From assembly GCA_016647705.1 (NCBI GenBank), contig CM028334.1:1054001-1118000 (forward strand): a DNA stretch of 64,000 bases, written 5' to 3'. The number at the start of each line of letters is the position of its first letter. Position 1 is the stretch's first letter. The DNA comes from Eucommia ulmoides (lineage: Eukaryota > Streptophyta > Magnoliopsida > Garryales > Eucommiaceae). The position numbers and the translations under genes were made by a program. Positions 46,701-58,757 of the stretch are shown piece by piece. The notes under the pieces were generated by a model. It worked only from the letters and a program-made list of their open reading frames with translations. It made no database searches and was not told where the DNA came from.

Positions 46701-49700
46701 AATATTTGATATTTTCGTCATTTTTATCACTCGACTAAATTTAAGATATTTTTTTTCAAATATCTTAAGTTCAGTAGAGTAATGAAATGAATAAAATATA
46801 TCTATTAGAAGGATACACGTTTTCACTCGCCTCATACTTTAAAGACCAAAAATATAATTTTCCTCAATCACTAATCAAGCTTTACCTGCTTGTTTCTGGT
46901 GCAAAACCAATGGTGTAATAAGTGACTATTGTCCAAACAATGGACTCCACCACCGATATCGGAATCCTGAGCAAAAAATTCGGGACGGTGAAAGCCCAAG
47001 CCGGATTAAACCGAAGATCCCGATGCTTGTAAAACACCGGTAGCCGTGCGATAGTGAGGGAAAGCTCGGCAAAGCCATTGAACATGTTTATGATCATCGA
47101 AAATATGATTGCGCCAACGTAGAGAGCTCCATCGTCGTAGGTGACGCCGATTTTCGTCCTTAAAAAGACCGTCGAGGTTATGACAGCGAGGATGAGAATT
47201 TGGATGGCCTTAAACACGTAGACGAATGAGTTTCTCTTGATCAATAGCCATTCTTTGTCGAATGAGGCTCTGAGGAGCTCCATTCTGGGGATGGAATACT
47301 GCTTTAAGGCGAGTGCCGATTTGTGGCTTTTGGCCCTGTCATAAGGGACCGAGAGTTCGTTTTGCAGCTCCAGGCCTACACGAAAAGCCTTGAACCGGCT
47401 CACGAAATCGGAGACCGGTATGTAGGTGTATGGTATGCTCCTGTCTGCCCAGTATTGCTCTTGATCTTTCTTTGAAGTAACCTACAAAATTATGCATGAT
47501 CAGTCTGTCTGGTTTGCAACTGTAAAACTACTTCGTCTTTGTTTCTCACGGACTTTGAGACACGTAGACTCAAGTTCAACGTGAAATAAACTTTAACGAT
47601 TTAAACGTGCTCATGTATATAAAATCAGTAATTAGATCAACACTGAAATAAAAATAAACGGATCGGGTGCGTACTTCCAACCATTGTTGTTCTTACTTGC
47701 TCAAGATTATGGAAAATGTTAGTTTCGGGTTAAGGCTCTTCTAAACCTAGGTCAATCTCAGTTTGATGGTGTATTTAGTTTTTAAAACGAGATTGTATGC
47801 TTAGGGAACCAAAACCAATCGTACAACCCCTTTTATAGACTCTTCCCATCGAAGAGTTGGTTTTTGGACGTGCAGAAAGATAGTGGGCAGTTAGTCATCC
47901 ATAAACCCACGTTTTTGTGACGCACTATGTAGAACATAGATCCATGTAACCCACAAACTAGAGAGAAGTGGGTATGTGCATAGAACGTGAGTTCAAGGTG
48001 GTTAGCATTTGGGAGAAGTTAATCCATTTTCTTGAAAATTTTTAAGAAAAAATTCAACACAGTAGGCCGCATGGGACGTTATATAAATCAGAATGAGCTT
48101 ATATACTCCTTGAAAATAGAGTGGTATTATTTTTACCTCTTGCAAAAAGTCGGCAATGCCCTTTCTCTCGGGACACCGGAATCCACAGCTCTCGAAAAAA
48201 TCGACCACGTGGTCGCGTGGGCCCTGGTACACGATCTGACCCTCGGATAGGAGGATGATGTCATCGAAAAGATCGAACGTCTCGGGAGCAGGCTGGAGGA
48301 GGGACATAAGAACAGTGGCGTCGGTGAGGTGAGCGATCTGCTGCATGCACTTCACTATCTGATACGTCGTGGAGCTGTCCAGGCCTGTTGATATCTCGTC
48401 CATGAACAAAATCTTTGATGGCCCAACCAGCATTTCCCCTGAATAAAACACGAAATTTAAAAGCATAATTTCGAACCCGAGAATAGATTAGGGATGCCAC
48501 AAAAAATCGAATGGGTAACCGCAAAAAATTGAACCGAATGGTTCGGTTTTAAAACTGGCTAAATGGTTTGGTTTTGAAATTAAAAACCGAAGCGTTTTTA
48601 ATTTGATTTTGGGATAGAAACCGTGAAATCGAACCATGAAACCATGCAATCGATATTTTAGATATATTCTTATTACATATATACCTTTATTTTATATATA
48701 TATATATACAATTATACCCTAATATATGTGTATTTTTTATTTATTTATTTATACTTTCATCCCTCCTATTATATATATGTGTAAAGGAAGTTAGGATTTC
48801 ATTTCTAATTAGTGATTTCACAGCTGTTCTCTCATTCCTTTAATTATGGTTACTGGTTAAAAACTTTAATTATGGTTACGGGTTAAAAACTTTAATTATG
48901 ATTATTTTGTGTTTTAGTTTTGGTTTTTAGAATTTATGTTTTATATTTTAGTTATGTTTTTGTTTATATATTAAAAAACAATAGTATGAGGTTTCGCGGT
49001 TTTGGATTTGTTTTTGGTTTTTATAGAATTGAAATTTTTTAAACGGTTTCGCGGTTTTGGTTCTATAAATTTAAATGATTTGATTTTAAATCCGTTTAAA
49101 AAAACCGGCGATTTTAGTTGCGGTTTTGGTTAGATACATTTATAATGGTTTTGGTTTTATATGAAATCGGACTAAAACTGAACCAGTATCATCCCTACCC
49201 GAGATGAGTAAAGGAGACATCTTTGCTTATGTAATTTAGAATCCAGGATGAGTAAATATATAAAATATTTACCTGTCGTTACGCGCTTTTTCTGTCCACC
49301 AGAAATTCCCCGTTGCATTTGATCGCCAACAATCGTGTCCTTGCAGACATCCAATCCTAATATCTGTTTGATTTTGAAATTTATTTGGTAAGTGATAAAG
49401 CGATTTTTTATTTTTTTTTTAAATTTAAAAAAATAAAATAAATAAATAAATTGTTGTACCTTGAGGATATAATCAGTAATGAGGTTGCTGTGAGCCCCTT
49501 CAATTGCTATAGCCTGGAGAACAAAATAAACAAATTTTGAACACCCAAAAAAAATGCATTTTGCTTGTACTTGGATTAAGGCACTATTCGAAAAAGCGAA
49601 ATTGGAATTAGAATACGTATAAATATTTAAAAATTTAGATACGTTCATTTCTAATTCTAATTCTACGCTACCCAACGGTTTATGAAAATACCTTCATGAA

Positions 49701-51482
49701 AAGATCGACTTCTGTGTCGGGGATTATTCCGTCTTCCATCTCCCTTTTAACCAGCTCCTTAATGAGTTCTAAGAACATTGGTGTTAAATTTTTCTTCCTC
49801 TTCATCAATTCGTGTCGAAATAAATGCTAAAAAAATGATTTAAATTTATTTATTTACCGTATCGAGCTCCGACCCCTTGGAACCTTGCTGAAAAATCTAG
49901 CGTTTCTTTCACAGTCAGTACTCCTATATGAACATCGTTTTGGCTAATGTACGAAGATGTCTTCAGAGGTACAAATTCACTTAGCAAATGCCCGTTATAT
50001 GTCACTTCTCCTTGTACCTAATGTGTAAGTATTTAAAATAGAGGGACTAAATTGAAATAAGATCAAAATAAAAGGGGATAAAATGAAACCGAGTTTGATA
50101 AATAAAAAAAAAAAGGATTTTCACACTTCGGTTCTACCTGAAGTTTGAATAAAATTTCAATTTGGTCCCCATGGTTTCAATTCGAACATATCGTAAAAGT
50201 TTGTTAATCATCCCACTACAGTCTAAGTCATTGTTTCCATTACAATTTTGGAAAGAAAAGAGTAAGATGCCATGGACCTGACTATTTTTAAGAGACTTTA
50301 TTGGTAATTCCAGCCTCATTTTTTTCTCTCATTCTCTTTTCCGCCCAAATACTCAGAAAAATACATATAACATAAATATATAGATCATTTTGTAGAAAAC
50401 TTGTGAGGGGGGAAAGAGATATTGAAAATGCCCATAAAAACCAATTAAAAATAGTTGGTGCACAACAGCTGACTATTTGTTGTTCAAAATTCCGTAATGG
50501 AGATATTGATTTGCCTTGAAGTGGAATGATTTTATGGAACTACGGGATGTCATGTATTCACATTGCAACTATGGGAACCAAAGTAAAATAATGGTCAAAT
50601 TTTGGGGTGAAAGTGTCAAAACCCCTAAATAAAACAAGAACAAACCCTTAAGCTTGGATCCAATTTTCCAGCCAAAGCCAACAAGAGGGTTGTCTTCCCA
50701 GATGCTGGAGGGCCTAACAAAAGTGTCATCCTGTTCATACCCAAAAAATTAAAAAATAATTAAAAAAAAAAAAAGGAAAATTATATTTTACACAAGAATA
50801 TACAGAACATTTATATATATGTGTGTGTGTATATATTTACCTGGATGGTTTGATGATACCAGAAACATTTCTGAGGATGGTGTGAGTAGCTCTTTTGGAT
50901 AATTTGATTCCAATAAAACTGAGAGCTGATTCCAGTATATTGAGGGCTGTGTTTGGTAGGGTTGGAAGAGCCCTGCTCCCAACATGGCAATCCGCTTCAA
51001 TATTCAAATTTTCAAATCTAACTTCTGTCGTAGGAAGTTGAATCCCAACACTGCCGTCAAAACAAAGAATAATCATCATAATCGAACGTTTTTCGATAAT
51101 CAAATTAATCAATCGCTTCACCAGCATCTCGAAATAGAAATTTTAATTGAATCGACAGGATCCGACTATTACATAATCAATTCTTAAAGAAGAAAGAAAG
51201 AAAAGCTTACCTATCGATCCGATCTCTCAATTTGTTCAAGAATTTCTCGTTATCTTCCTCCGGAACCCCGAAATTCCGGTCAATAAATAGTTTCCGATCG
51301 TCGGCGTCGAGTTTTTGAACATTGATTACCTTATGCGTCTCTTGATTTGGATCCTCCACTTCGTATTTCAAAATGCTTGTTCTTAGCCTGTCGTAAGTCG
51401 GAAGTCGCTCAATCGCAGCCCATCTCAGTGCATCTTCATCGATCGATCCTCCGAAACTCCCAAATCCATTTCCGCTGCTCAT
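40741..51482 (-). CDS. Full-size PDR-type ABCG transporter (ABCG29/35/36 relatives), 1429 residues
   Basis: A plasma-membrane exporter of the pleiotropic drug resistance group, which moves defence metabolites, auxin precursors or other lipophilic compounds. Twenty-two exons join in phase (4290 bases): 51211-51482, 50841-51050, 50646-50730, 49858-50017, 49692-49768, 49460-49513, 49273-49363, 48137-48438, 46886-47481, 46399-46559, 45535-45644, 45298-45451, 45005-45118, 44788-44921, 44201-44533, 43730-44020, 43271-43354, 43046-43179, 42534-42761, 42263-42434, 41331-41585 and 40741-41013. The order is NBD-TMD-NBD-TMD. NBD1 has Walker [10 protein letters not shown] (about 167-175), signature GISGGQKKR (about 305) and Walker B ILFMDE. 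NBD2 has GVSGAGKTT (about 872), [15 protein letters not shown] and IIFMDE. PDR hallmarks include [31 protein letters not shown] and the C-terminal KVLNFQNR. All catalytic motifs are intact. The substrate cannot be told from sequence. At least six introns carry MITEs. Confidence 0.95.
42789..43021. mobile_element. Short family B MITE in PDR intron 18
   Basis: It begins GGTGGCGTTCGGTTACTG, ends CGGGAACAGTAACCAAACGG and folds back on itself. It lacks the GC-rich centre of the copy at 23829-24300. Its first 115 bases closely match 61670-61785. Confidence 0.8.
45186..45275. mobile_element. Short family G MITE in PDR intron 12
   Basis: The ends GCAGCGTTTGGTAGTACAAA and GCTTCCAAACACTACCA are inverted copies. 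Related to 11205-11336 and 33800-34063; another degenerate one lies in intron 5 (about 49575-49680). Confidence 0.7.
45970..46280. mobile_element. Family E MITE in PDR intron 10
   Basis: GC-rich ends (GCCGCCGGCAACCAGAATCC ... GCGGTCGGTAGCTGGACTTC) around AT-rich arms with AGTTACATATAACT-like words. Same family as 21975-22330. Confidence 0.65.
48483..49197. mobile_element. hAT-like MITE in PDR intron 7
   Basis: The ends ATTAGGGATGCC and TATCATCCCTA are inverted. The 7-bp repeat CCCGAGA lies immediately outside at 48476-48482 and 49198-49204 (the eighth base differs). The interior is made of many GGTTTTGGTT/AACCGAA words in inverted arrangement. It fills most of an intron of 834 bases. Confidence 0.7.
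50125..50630. mobile_element. Foldback element in PDR intron 3
   Basis: The arms TTTGGTCCCCATGGTTTCAA near 50160 and CTATGGGAACCAAAGTAAA near 50570 are inverted. The centre is unrelated low-complexity DNA. Family not named. Confidence 0.5.
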
Positions 51483-51774
51483 TTTCAGAGAGAGAAGATG
51501 AGAGATCTAGAGAGAGAGAGGAGGGAGAAGACGTCTAATGAAGAGAGAGATTATTGCAGATTAGTTAGAAGTGATTCGACTGAGCTGGAACGAGTGGAAT
51601 TTGAGCGGGATTTTAGGAGAATTTAGTTAGGATTCCGCTAGAGAGATGCGGAACATGCAAAGGTGGCTGTTTCATGCACGGATCAAGGAAAGCGTTTTCC
51701 TAGGCCGCGTTTGGCATTCCCATAAAATTTCATAATAAGAACTAAAAAACAAAATTTATTTTAGGGTTAATCGG
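51483..51774 (-). promoter_or_regulatory. PDR gene 5' leader and promoter region
   Basis: GA-rich leader (TCTCTCTCTAGATCTC on the coding strand) directly before the start codon. A mixed-composition block extends to about 51700. No sure TATA box or pathogen-response element was identified. Confidence 0.4.
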
Positions 51775-52375
51775 CCGAAAATCCAAAACAACAGAGATCT
51801 AATTTTAAAAAAGTTTGCCTAAGATCTAAGTTTTGATTTAGTCCCTTAAGTTGGATTTCACTTGAGTTTTAATCCCGCATTGCAGGAATTGTAGGAAAAA
51901 CTTAATGAGTAAATTCGGTTTATAGTGAATATTAGTTACAATTTAATAATTGTTATATTTTTACATATATTTTTGTATTTTTTATTACATGTAATTATGT
52001 AATATTTGTTATATATTGCAATTATATATAACTGGGTAATATTAGGTACACACATAAATTAGTTTAATATTAGTTACATGTATTTGTGTATATTTAGTTA
52101 CATGTAATTGATTACATGTATTTTGTGTGATTTTTGTTATATCTAACAAATTTTTACACACAATTAGTTACATGTTACAAAATACAGTAATATTTGTTAC
52201 ATTTAATAAAAAATTTACACATAAATTTGTTACATGTAACCGCGTGTCTGCAGGCGTGTGTAGTGGGTTTCTACCTTTTTAAAATAAGCAGGACTAAAAC
52301 ATAAATTCTTTCCATCTCTAAATTTTTTTTAAAATTAAGGGTGAAATAAGGGACCTCTCATCAACGCCGAATGAC
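51775..52375. mobile_element. Family F MITE upstream of the PDR gene
   Basis: Uninterrupted copy. The left end has AGTCCCTTAAGTTGGATTTC and the right end GGGACCTCTCATCAACGCC. The middle has many TTAGTTACATGTA and TGTTACAT(C/T)TAA words in inverted order. Same family as 27630-29720 (split) and 60365-60928. Confidence 0.7.
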
Positions 52376-54763
52376 CCTTTATTTTAACTCATTTTTTTAA
52401 AAACTAATTTAATAACAAATATTTTTCATTTAAAAAAAAAAAAAAAAGAATAAAAAAAAAATGCTATATTTAGATTTGTTTAGTATTTTAAATTATTAAT
52501 GTTTCTACTAAAATTATAAAATGAATATAAACAAAATTCTTTTTATAGTCTTCTTTATTTTTTTTCCTAATTATAAAATAATTTGATTTTTATTCTTTAA
52601 CAAATTATTTTTATTTTATAATATCAATTATTATGTCATGATTTAACATTAATCCCAATTTTAGCGTGAAACTACCAATTAAACCAAATAATCCAAATCT
52701 ACACATTTTTTGAACCATCTAGTCCCAAATTTTAAAAAACATAAAAATTATATGACAAAATTACCCTTACATGATTCTCGCGTTTATAGCTTCCTTATTT
52801 GGAGGTTTTACACAAAATAATGTTATTCAAATCAAAATAATTTTGATTGTAAATATTTGTTTTACGATATAATTATATATTTAGATTTGTCTTAATAAGA
52901 TATTCAAAGTAATACCAAATTCAATATTTTTTTTGATTATTTTCGGATTCGTGTTACGTTCAACATGAATGTTACATGTAACATTATTATTATATGGATA
53001 TTACATATAACATTACTATTACACCGTGTTACATGTAACATTCACACTCGTTACGTTATCCGATTCAACACAGACAATGTTACATTTCACATGCAATATG
53101 CTCTTTGTGTGTGAAATGTAACATTTCTTATTTATTGTCAACATATATATTATCTTTTGTGTAGAAATGTAGCATTGTCTGTGTTGAATCGTATTTCATA
53201 AAGATGTTACATGTAACATCTTATAATTCGTTGGAAACAAAAAAATCTGAAAGTACCTTTGTAAAATGTAACATGAATGTGAAAATTGAAAACTAATAAA
53301 AAAATAGTAAATTTGATATCGTTTTGAAAATCTTGTTTAGACGAATTTGAATATATAATTATATTATAAAAAAATGTGTACAACAATAATTATTTTCATT
53401 TTAATAAATGGTTATATATTACCTAAATTAGCTCCGCAAGATGAAGATGTATTATGTAGACGTAATAATTAGTGACATTTTCTTCACAAAAATGACAAAA
53501 TGACCGCTCAGTTCATGAAAAAAGTAGCGGGTGTAATCGATAGTTTCCAACTATTTTTGGGATCTCCTGGTAAGCGCCCCTTCAATCTATAGATTGAATC
53601 TAGAATTGAAAGACTAAAAAATTTATTCAAAAAACTAAAAAAACAAAATGATTTTTTTTTTTTAAAGTTACTTGTTTCAAAGACAATATACTAATTTTCA
53701 TAATATAAATCTCTTTCAAAATTTTGAAAAAAAAAAAATCTAAGAATATAAATCTCAAATTTTAAATTTGTATCAATCCTGCAAAATTAAAAACATTGTT
53801 AATGATTTTGGATGAACAGTGAACTGTCAGCATGTGGCTTTCCGATTACGATGTTTTCGTCATTTTATCACTCCATTATATTTAAAACGATTTTTTTTGC
53901 TTGAAGAATAAGAGAGAAGACTGAATCGTTGTTAAATAAATGTTAGAAAAAAAATGTCTTAAGTTGCGTTTGGGTTAGGAATTTGACAAATATTTGGAAT
54001 TTGTAAATTATGGGATTTCAAAATTCTGGATTTTGAAATCCCATTATTTACAAATTTATTATTTGGATAATTTTTTTAGAAGAAAAATTTGATAGTATAA
54101 TTTATATGAAGAATTTAATAGTGTAATTTTATAATTCCGATAACAAATATTTGATAGTGTGATGTCATATACCTAATAATATAATTTTAATAAATAATTT
54201 TAAAAGTACATCTATATATATATATATTTAGTTGTTTATTTTTATTTTATTTTTTCTTGTTTTTGTTTGCTTTCTTCTTCTTCGAACTCTCGATCTTCTC
54301 TCCGCGCTGTGATCGTTCTCAATTTTATACAAAATTTACAGCCTTAATTTATAATTTTGTTAATCTTTTTATTAAATTTTAATTATTAATAATATAATTT
54401 ACTATTTTTGCAGATATAAGTCCAGAAATATAGAAATACTGAAAAAGAGAGAAGAAAATAGTTAAAAAGAACAAAAATTGAGAAAAACTCGTAAACCAAC
54501 CCAAACCTGCGACCCGAGTCCAGCCCGGCCTGCGGATCTGGCATACATGCGCGTCACTAGGAAATCAAACACAACTAGAAAATTAGTGGGGAGAGAGCTA
54601 TTTATGACCATGTATATGGACATGTAATAGCCATTCAATGCAATGAAGAAAGAATTGAGGGGATTAAATGAAAGATTCGACAGTTTCTTTAAGGGGTTGA
54701 TTTGCTATATCATGATTCAATTTTTGGGAAGTGAAGTAGATTTTTGGGAATTCTGTTTAGGAA
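52376..54763. other. AT-rich spacer with a palindrome-rich foldback (52930-53290)
   Basis: No gene seen. The foldback holds the 12-base palindrome GTTACATGTAAC three times. Its arms GATTCAACACAGACAATG (53061-53078) and CATTGTCTGTGTTGAATC (about 53173-53190) are exact inverted copies. A GTTTGGGTTAGGAATTTGAC-type MITE begins near 53966. A CT-rich stretch lies at about 54240-54310. Confidence 0.6.
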
Positions 54764-55238
54764 TAGCGTTTGGTAATTTTTGTTTTCGTTTTTATTCTAT
54801 TCCCATTTGAGAATTGTGCCCATTTTTTTCTTAAAAAATGAAAAACAAAAAAAAGTTCATAATTCTCATTCTATTCCCAAAACTATTTTTTACTGTTCAT
54901 CCGTCGGCCACCACTGTCTGCCGCCGCCGTCCGCCGGCCACCTCTGGCGACTGTCGTCGGTTGCCTCCGGCAACGCCGACCGCCCACTGTCCGGCCATCG
55001 CCGCCGCCGGCAACTTTCCGGTCGCCGGCCGTCCGGCACCGTCACCCCCGCCACCTCATGCCATCCGGCCAAAAAAAAAATTTGATTTTAGGATAAAATC
55101 GTTACAAAACGCAATTCTCTTCCCAAAACAAAAATAAAATTATCGTTATCAAACGCAATTTTACTCCCAATAAGGAAATAAAATTTTCATCCCACTGCTG
55201 AAATGGAAACAGAAACGGTTACCAAACACCACCTAAAG
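54764..55238. mobile_element. MITE with a very GC-rich centre
   Basis: Inverted ends (AGCGTTTGGTAATTTTTG and TACCAAACACCACCTAA) and AT-rich arms flank a block of about 170 bases (54895-55070) made of GCCGCC, CCGGCC and CGGCCA words. The centre is open in several frames on both strands only because it has few T and A; I do not call a gene. Confidence 0.7.
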
Positions 55239-57238
55239 GACAAGGTTATTAAAGGCAAGAAGCAAAATCAGGGGAAGAAATTGTCTTCGGCAGTGGACTT
55301 ATAGGGGGCTTGGTCCAAAAGAAAAAAGAGGAGAACTTTTTGGCTTGGTTCATTTTTTTAGTTTCAGTTTTTATTCTTTTCTCTTTTTTTGGTTCGGTCG
55401 AAGCTGTGCGTGGGAGTTCTTCAATTGCACTGTGTTGAACATCTTTAGAAGAAAAACCGCCATGAACAACTATGGACTTATACCGGGTTAGACTGTATTC
55501 GTTTTAAGGTTTCCTATGTAGTTTTAATTTCTTATTATATTTTATCTATGTATAAGATTATATAACGAGGATTTATGTTCTTATATTGTTTATTAAATCA
55601 ATTATTGTTTTTATTATTTTATGAATGTTATAAATAATTTATTGGTATTTTTGGATTAGATCTAATACCTGTGGTTTAAATCTAACCGTTATACAATCAG
55701 TTTTATTGAAATCGATACGGTTTAATAGGATGAGTTATGCTTAGGGATTGATTCATCGTAGTCAGTAGGAATCGAATCCCGAAGATAGTTCATACCGATT
55801 AAACGGTCGATTAATCGATATATTTGATAGGATGATTTATGCTTATGAATTGGTTCACATTAGATTAGGAACTGAATTTCGAAGATAATTCATACCGATT
55901 GGATAATCAAATTTTCGTTGTAATTTTTCTTGTAGTTAAATTATTTCTTTATATACATAATCAAAATAGATAAATAATTAAAATACATTAGGATAATTGA
56001 AATACGAATGCATGCCCTCAACCCGGTCATTTATCATTTTATATTTTAATTTAATTATTTTTATATTTGATAGTTAAAAACCAAAATCAACTCTCTTAAA
56101 TTCAACTAAAAAATAATAAAATAATTAATAATTACAATCCAATTCTTATGGTTCGACACCCTTACCTAAGTCGCTATACTACGATATATTTTGCGCTTAA
56201 ATTGGGTATTAAATTTGAGCGATCAAATTTTGGCGCCGTTGCCGAGGATTGGCAAAGTTAATTGTTAATTTTTGCTTATTTTTCATCCATTTGTGTATAT
56301 TCATATTTAATTTATTTATTTATTTATTATTATTATATTGTTTTGAATTGTTATTGTTTTTTTTTTAAAAAAAAAAATTGTTATTTTTTTTAAAAAAAAA
56401 AAACAAACAAACTGTTACTGTTACTGTTTTAAAAAAAAATATTTAGTTTTTATTTATTTATTTTTTAATTCCGAAAATCAGTTTTTTTTTTTTTTCTTAA
56501 AAACTGCAAAAACAGTAAATTATATTATTATTAATTAAAATTTAATAAAAAAATTAACAAAATTATAAATTAAGTGTGTAAATTTGGTATAAAATTGAGA
56601 ACGATTACACCCCACACTTACATTTTGTTAGTCCTCGAGCAAAATAAAATTCTAAAAAATGAGAAGACATTTTCGTACGGAACACGATTGCATTTAGCAT
56701 ATACAATAAGCCTTTAAACCCCTAGGTGATCCCTAGTGGACGAGTTTTAGTCTCGTGAAGGTTTACAGTGATGATACCTACAAACAACTATATCTCTTAT
56801 AATAATCTTTTAAGCACAATAGGTAGAGTTCAGAAATATATTTATTAGTGGAACACATGCTTATTGAAAGGTATAACTATTATTTCTGTCAGAAAACACT
56901 TAATTTAATTCCACATATTATTTTGTTCAAACAACTCAATCTCAAGTATAAGTCATCTCAACAACTATTAGCAAGTTGCTGAATTTCAACCTCACAAAGG
57001 ACTTCATTCTTCTCACTAATATTTTATTTATATCGTTTTTTTTTGTTTTTTTTTTTAAAAAAAAACAATTGATATATGCAATGTTAGTCTCATTGGGCTT
57101 TCTAGGATATCCATGTAGCGAGTGTTGGGCCAATGATCCCAATCCAGTTAGCTCGGGTCATTAGATGTTGAGACACCCTAAAAGACTTAATTACTCGAAC
57201 ATCCTAAGTTTCAAGATTAACCGATCAATTTTTTTGTT

Positions 57239-57270
<32 letters not shown>

Positions 57271-58301
57271 TTTTTGGTTTTTTTTTTTTTTTTTTTTACC
57301 ATTTTTTTTTTTTTAGAGAGAAGAACACAAATTCATATTTTTAGCTGTTATTCAACAATTCGTTAACACGAGCTAAGATTACCAAACTTAAAATTAGGGT
57401 GTATGAACAATAGTACAACTTAAAATTAATTTAAATGCAACTTTCATAATATAACAATTTTACCTCTATGGATTTACATGCGTCGACTAAAAAAAATAGT
57501 CATGAACTCAATGTGATTTTTTTTTTTAATTGCGACATTAGGTAACCCTCCCCCACACCTAGTTTTAACATTGTCTTCAATGTAAATAAAAAAAAAAAAA
57601 TTAAAACTTTGAGTAAAGAAACGGGAAAACCTGATATCGAAAGCAGTTTAGACTGGTTTCTATGGAAATTTCTTGAAATGTTTTCTTAAAATGCTTCCAA
57701 ACCTGTAAACTATGCATATATAAAAACAAAATAAGCAAGATTAAGCATTATATGAATTTCTTTTAGTTTTATAGTAATTATTTATTATTAGTATTTTTTT
57801 TTTGTATATATATATATATATATATTTTTTTTTATTTATTTATTATTATTATTATTAAAAAAAATTATATTTATTTTTTTATATGTTTGTTACATAATTT
57901 TATTTTTATTTCAGCAGGTTGTCTCCCACTTAGCGCTAAGTTTTACGTCTTCAGCCAAACGTGGGAGAGTCTATCCGTAATGAAGTAACCTTTTCCTTAC
58001 CTTTTGCTCGATCACCCTCCAATCTATCATTGGTGACCTGCAAATAGTGCTAAAGCTCATAAATACTTTTCTAGGACTGAATTCCAACTTTTGTTTTCGG
58101 GACTTTTTTTGTTGTCTCGTCAGTAGGACTTTCAATAATAAATGATTATCGTCAACCCACTCTAAATGAATAGATTTATCCTCAAATTGGGTTGGCGTTT
58201 GTTCTACCGCATCAATTAAGTTTTCTTTGATTTCGGGATGCGGTGTCTCTAGAGTAATGGATGTCTCAATCAAAAGAAGATTATCTAATTGTATCTCTAA
58301 G
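55239..58301 (+). mobile_element. Gypsy-type LTR retrotransposon fossil
   Basis: An LTR end (TATGGTTCGACACCC ... GGGTATTAAATTTGAGCGATCA, ending about 56236) is followed by the plant Gypsy primer-binding site TGGCGCCGTTGCCGAGGA (about 56241-56258). Further on come non-coding parts typical of such elements: CCCCACACTTACATTTTG near 56610 and TGTCTCCCACTTAGCGCTAA near 57917. A and T runs at 56340-56500 and 57240-57320 interrupt it. No pol domains are recognised, so most of the interior is missing. It is broken and old. The left boundary is uncertain. A relative of its LTR lies at 16540-18010. Confidence 0.6.
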
Positions 58302-58757
58302 ATGGCGTTTGGTACGCGGGATTTAAGATGGGATTGGAATGACCATGGGAATGGTCATTCCATTCCTATGTTTGGTACATAGGATTTAATCACATTCCCA
58401 TTACTAAGGAATCCCTAATCCCACAAAGTATGGAATTAACCAATACCAAGATAAACTTGGTATTTGTTAATCCCAATTATATAGGATTAGGTTTTAATCA
58501 ATAATTAGCCAAAAAACGAGACCAAATACTAAATAAATATTTAAATTCAAATGAAATTTAATTATATTAACTATTATACCGTTTGAAAATTCAATAAAAT
58601 TACTATTTTACCCTTTGATGTCATTCCAATACCACATGTAATCCCTTTCGTCACCAAACAAATGGTAATGACCATTCTATTCCATTACCATACTAATTCC
58701 AATCCTATTGTCATTCCATTCATTTTCATTCTATTCCAACGTACCAAACACAGCGTA
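58302..58757. mobile_element. MITE of family A, inverse of 18490-18913
   Basis: It starts TGGCGTTTGGTACGCGGGAT and ends CAACGTACCAAACACAGCG, with TAAGA on both sides as a possible target duplication. It contains GGAATGGTCATTCCATTCC and its inverse. It matches the 18.5-kb copy over its length in opposite orientation. Confidence 0.75.

Noticed and set aside
54780-55137. Proline/alanine-rich open frames in the GC-rich MITE centre
   Set aside because: Low-complexity composition keeps several frames open at once; the block is bounded by MITE arms.
57971-58273. 100-codon minus-strand frame near the Gypsy fossil
   Set aside because: It sits in the non-coding tail of a retroelement relic and matches no domain that I know; not called as a host gene.
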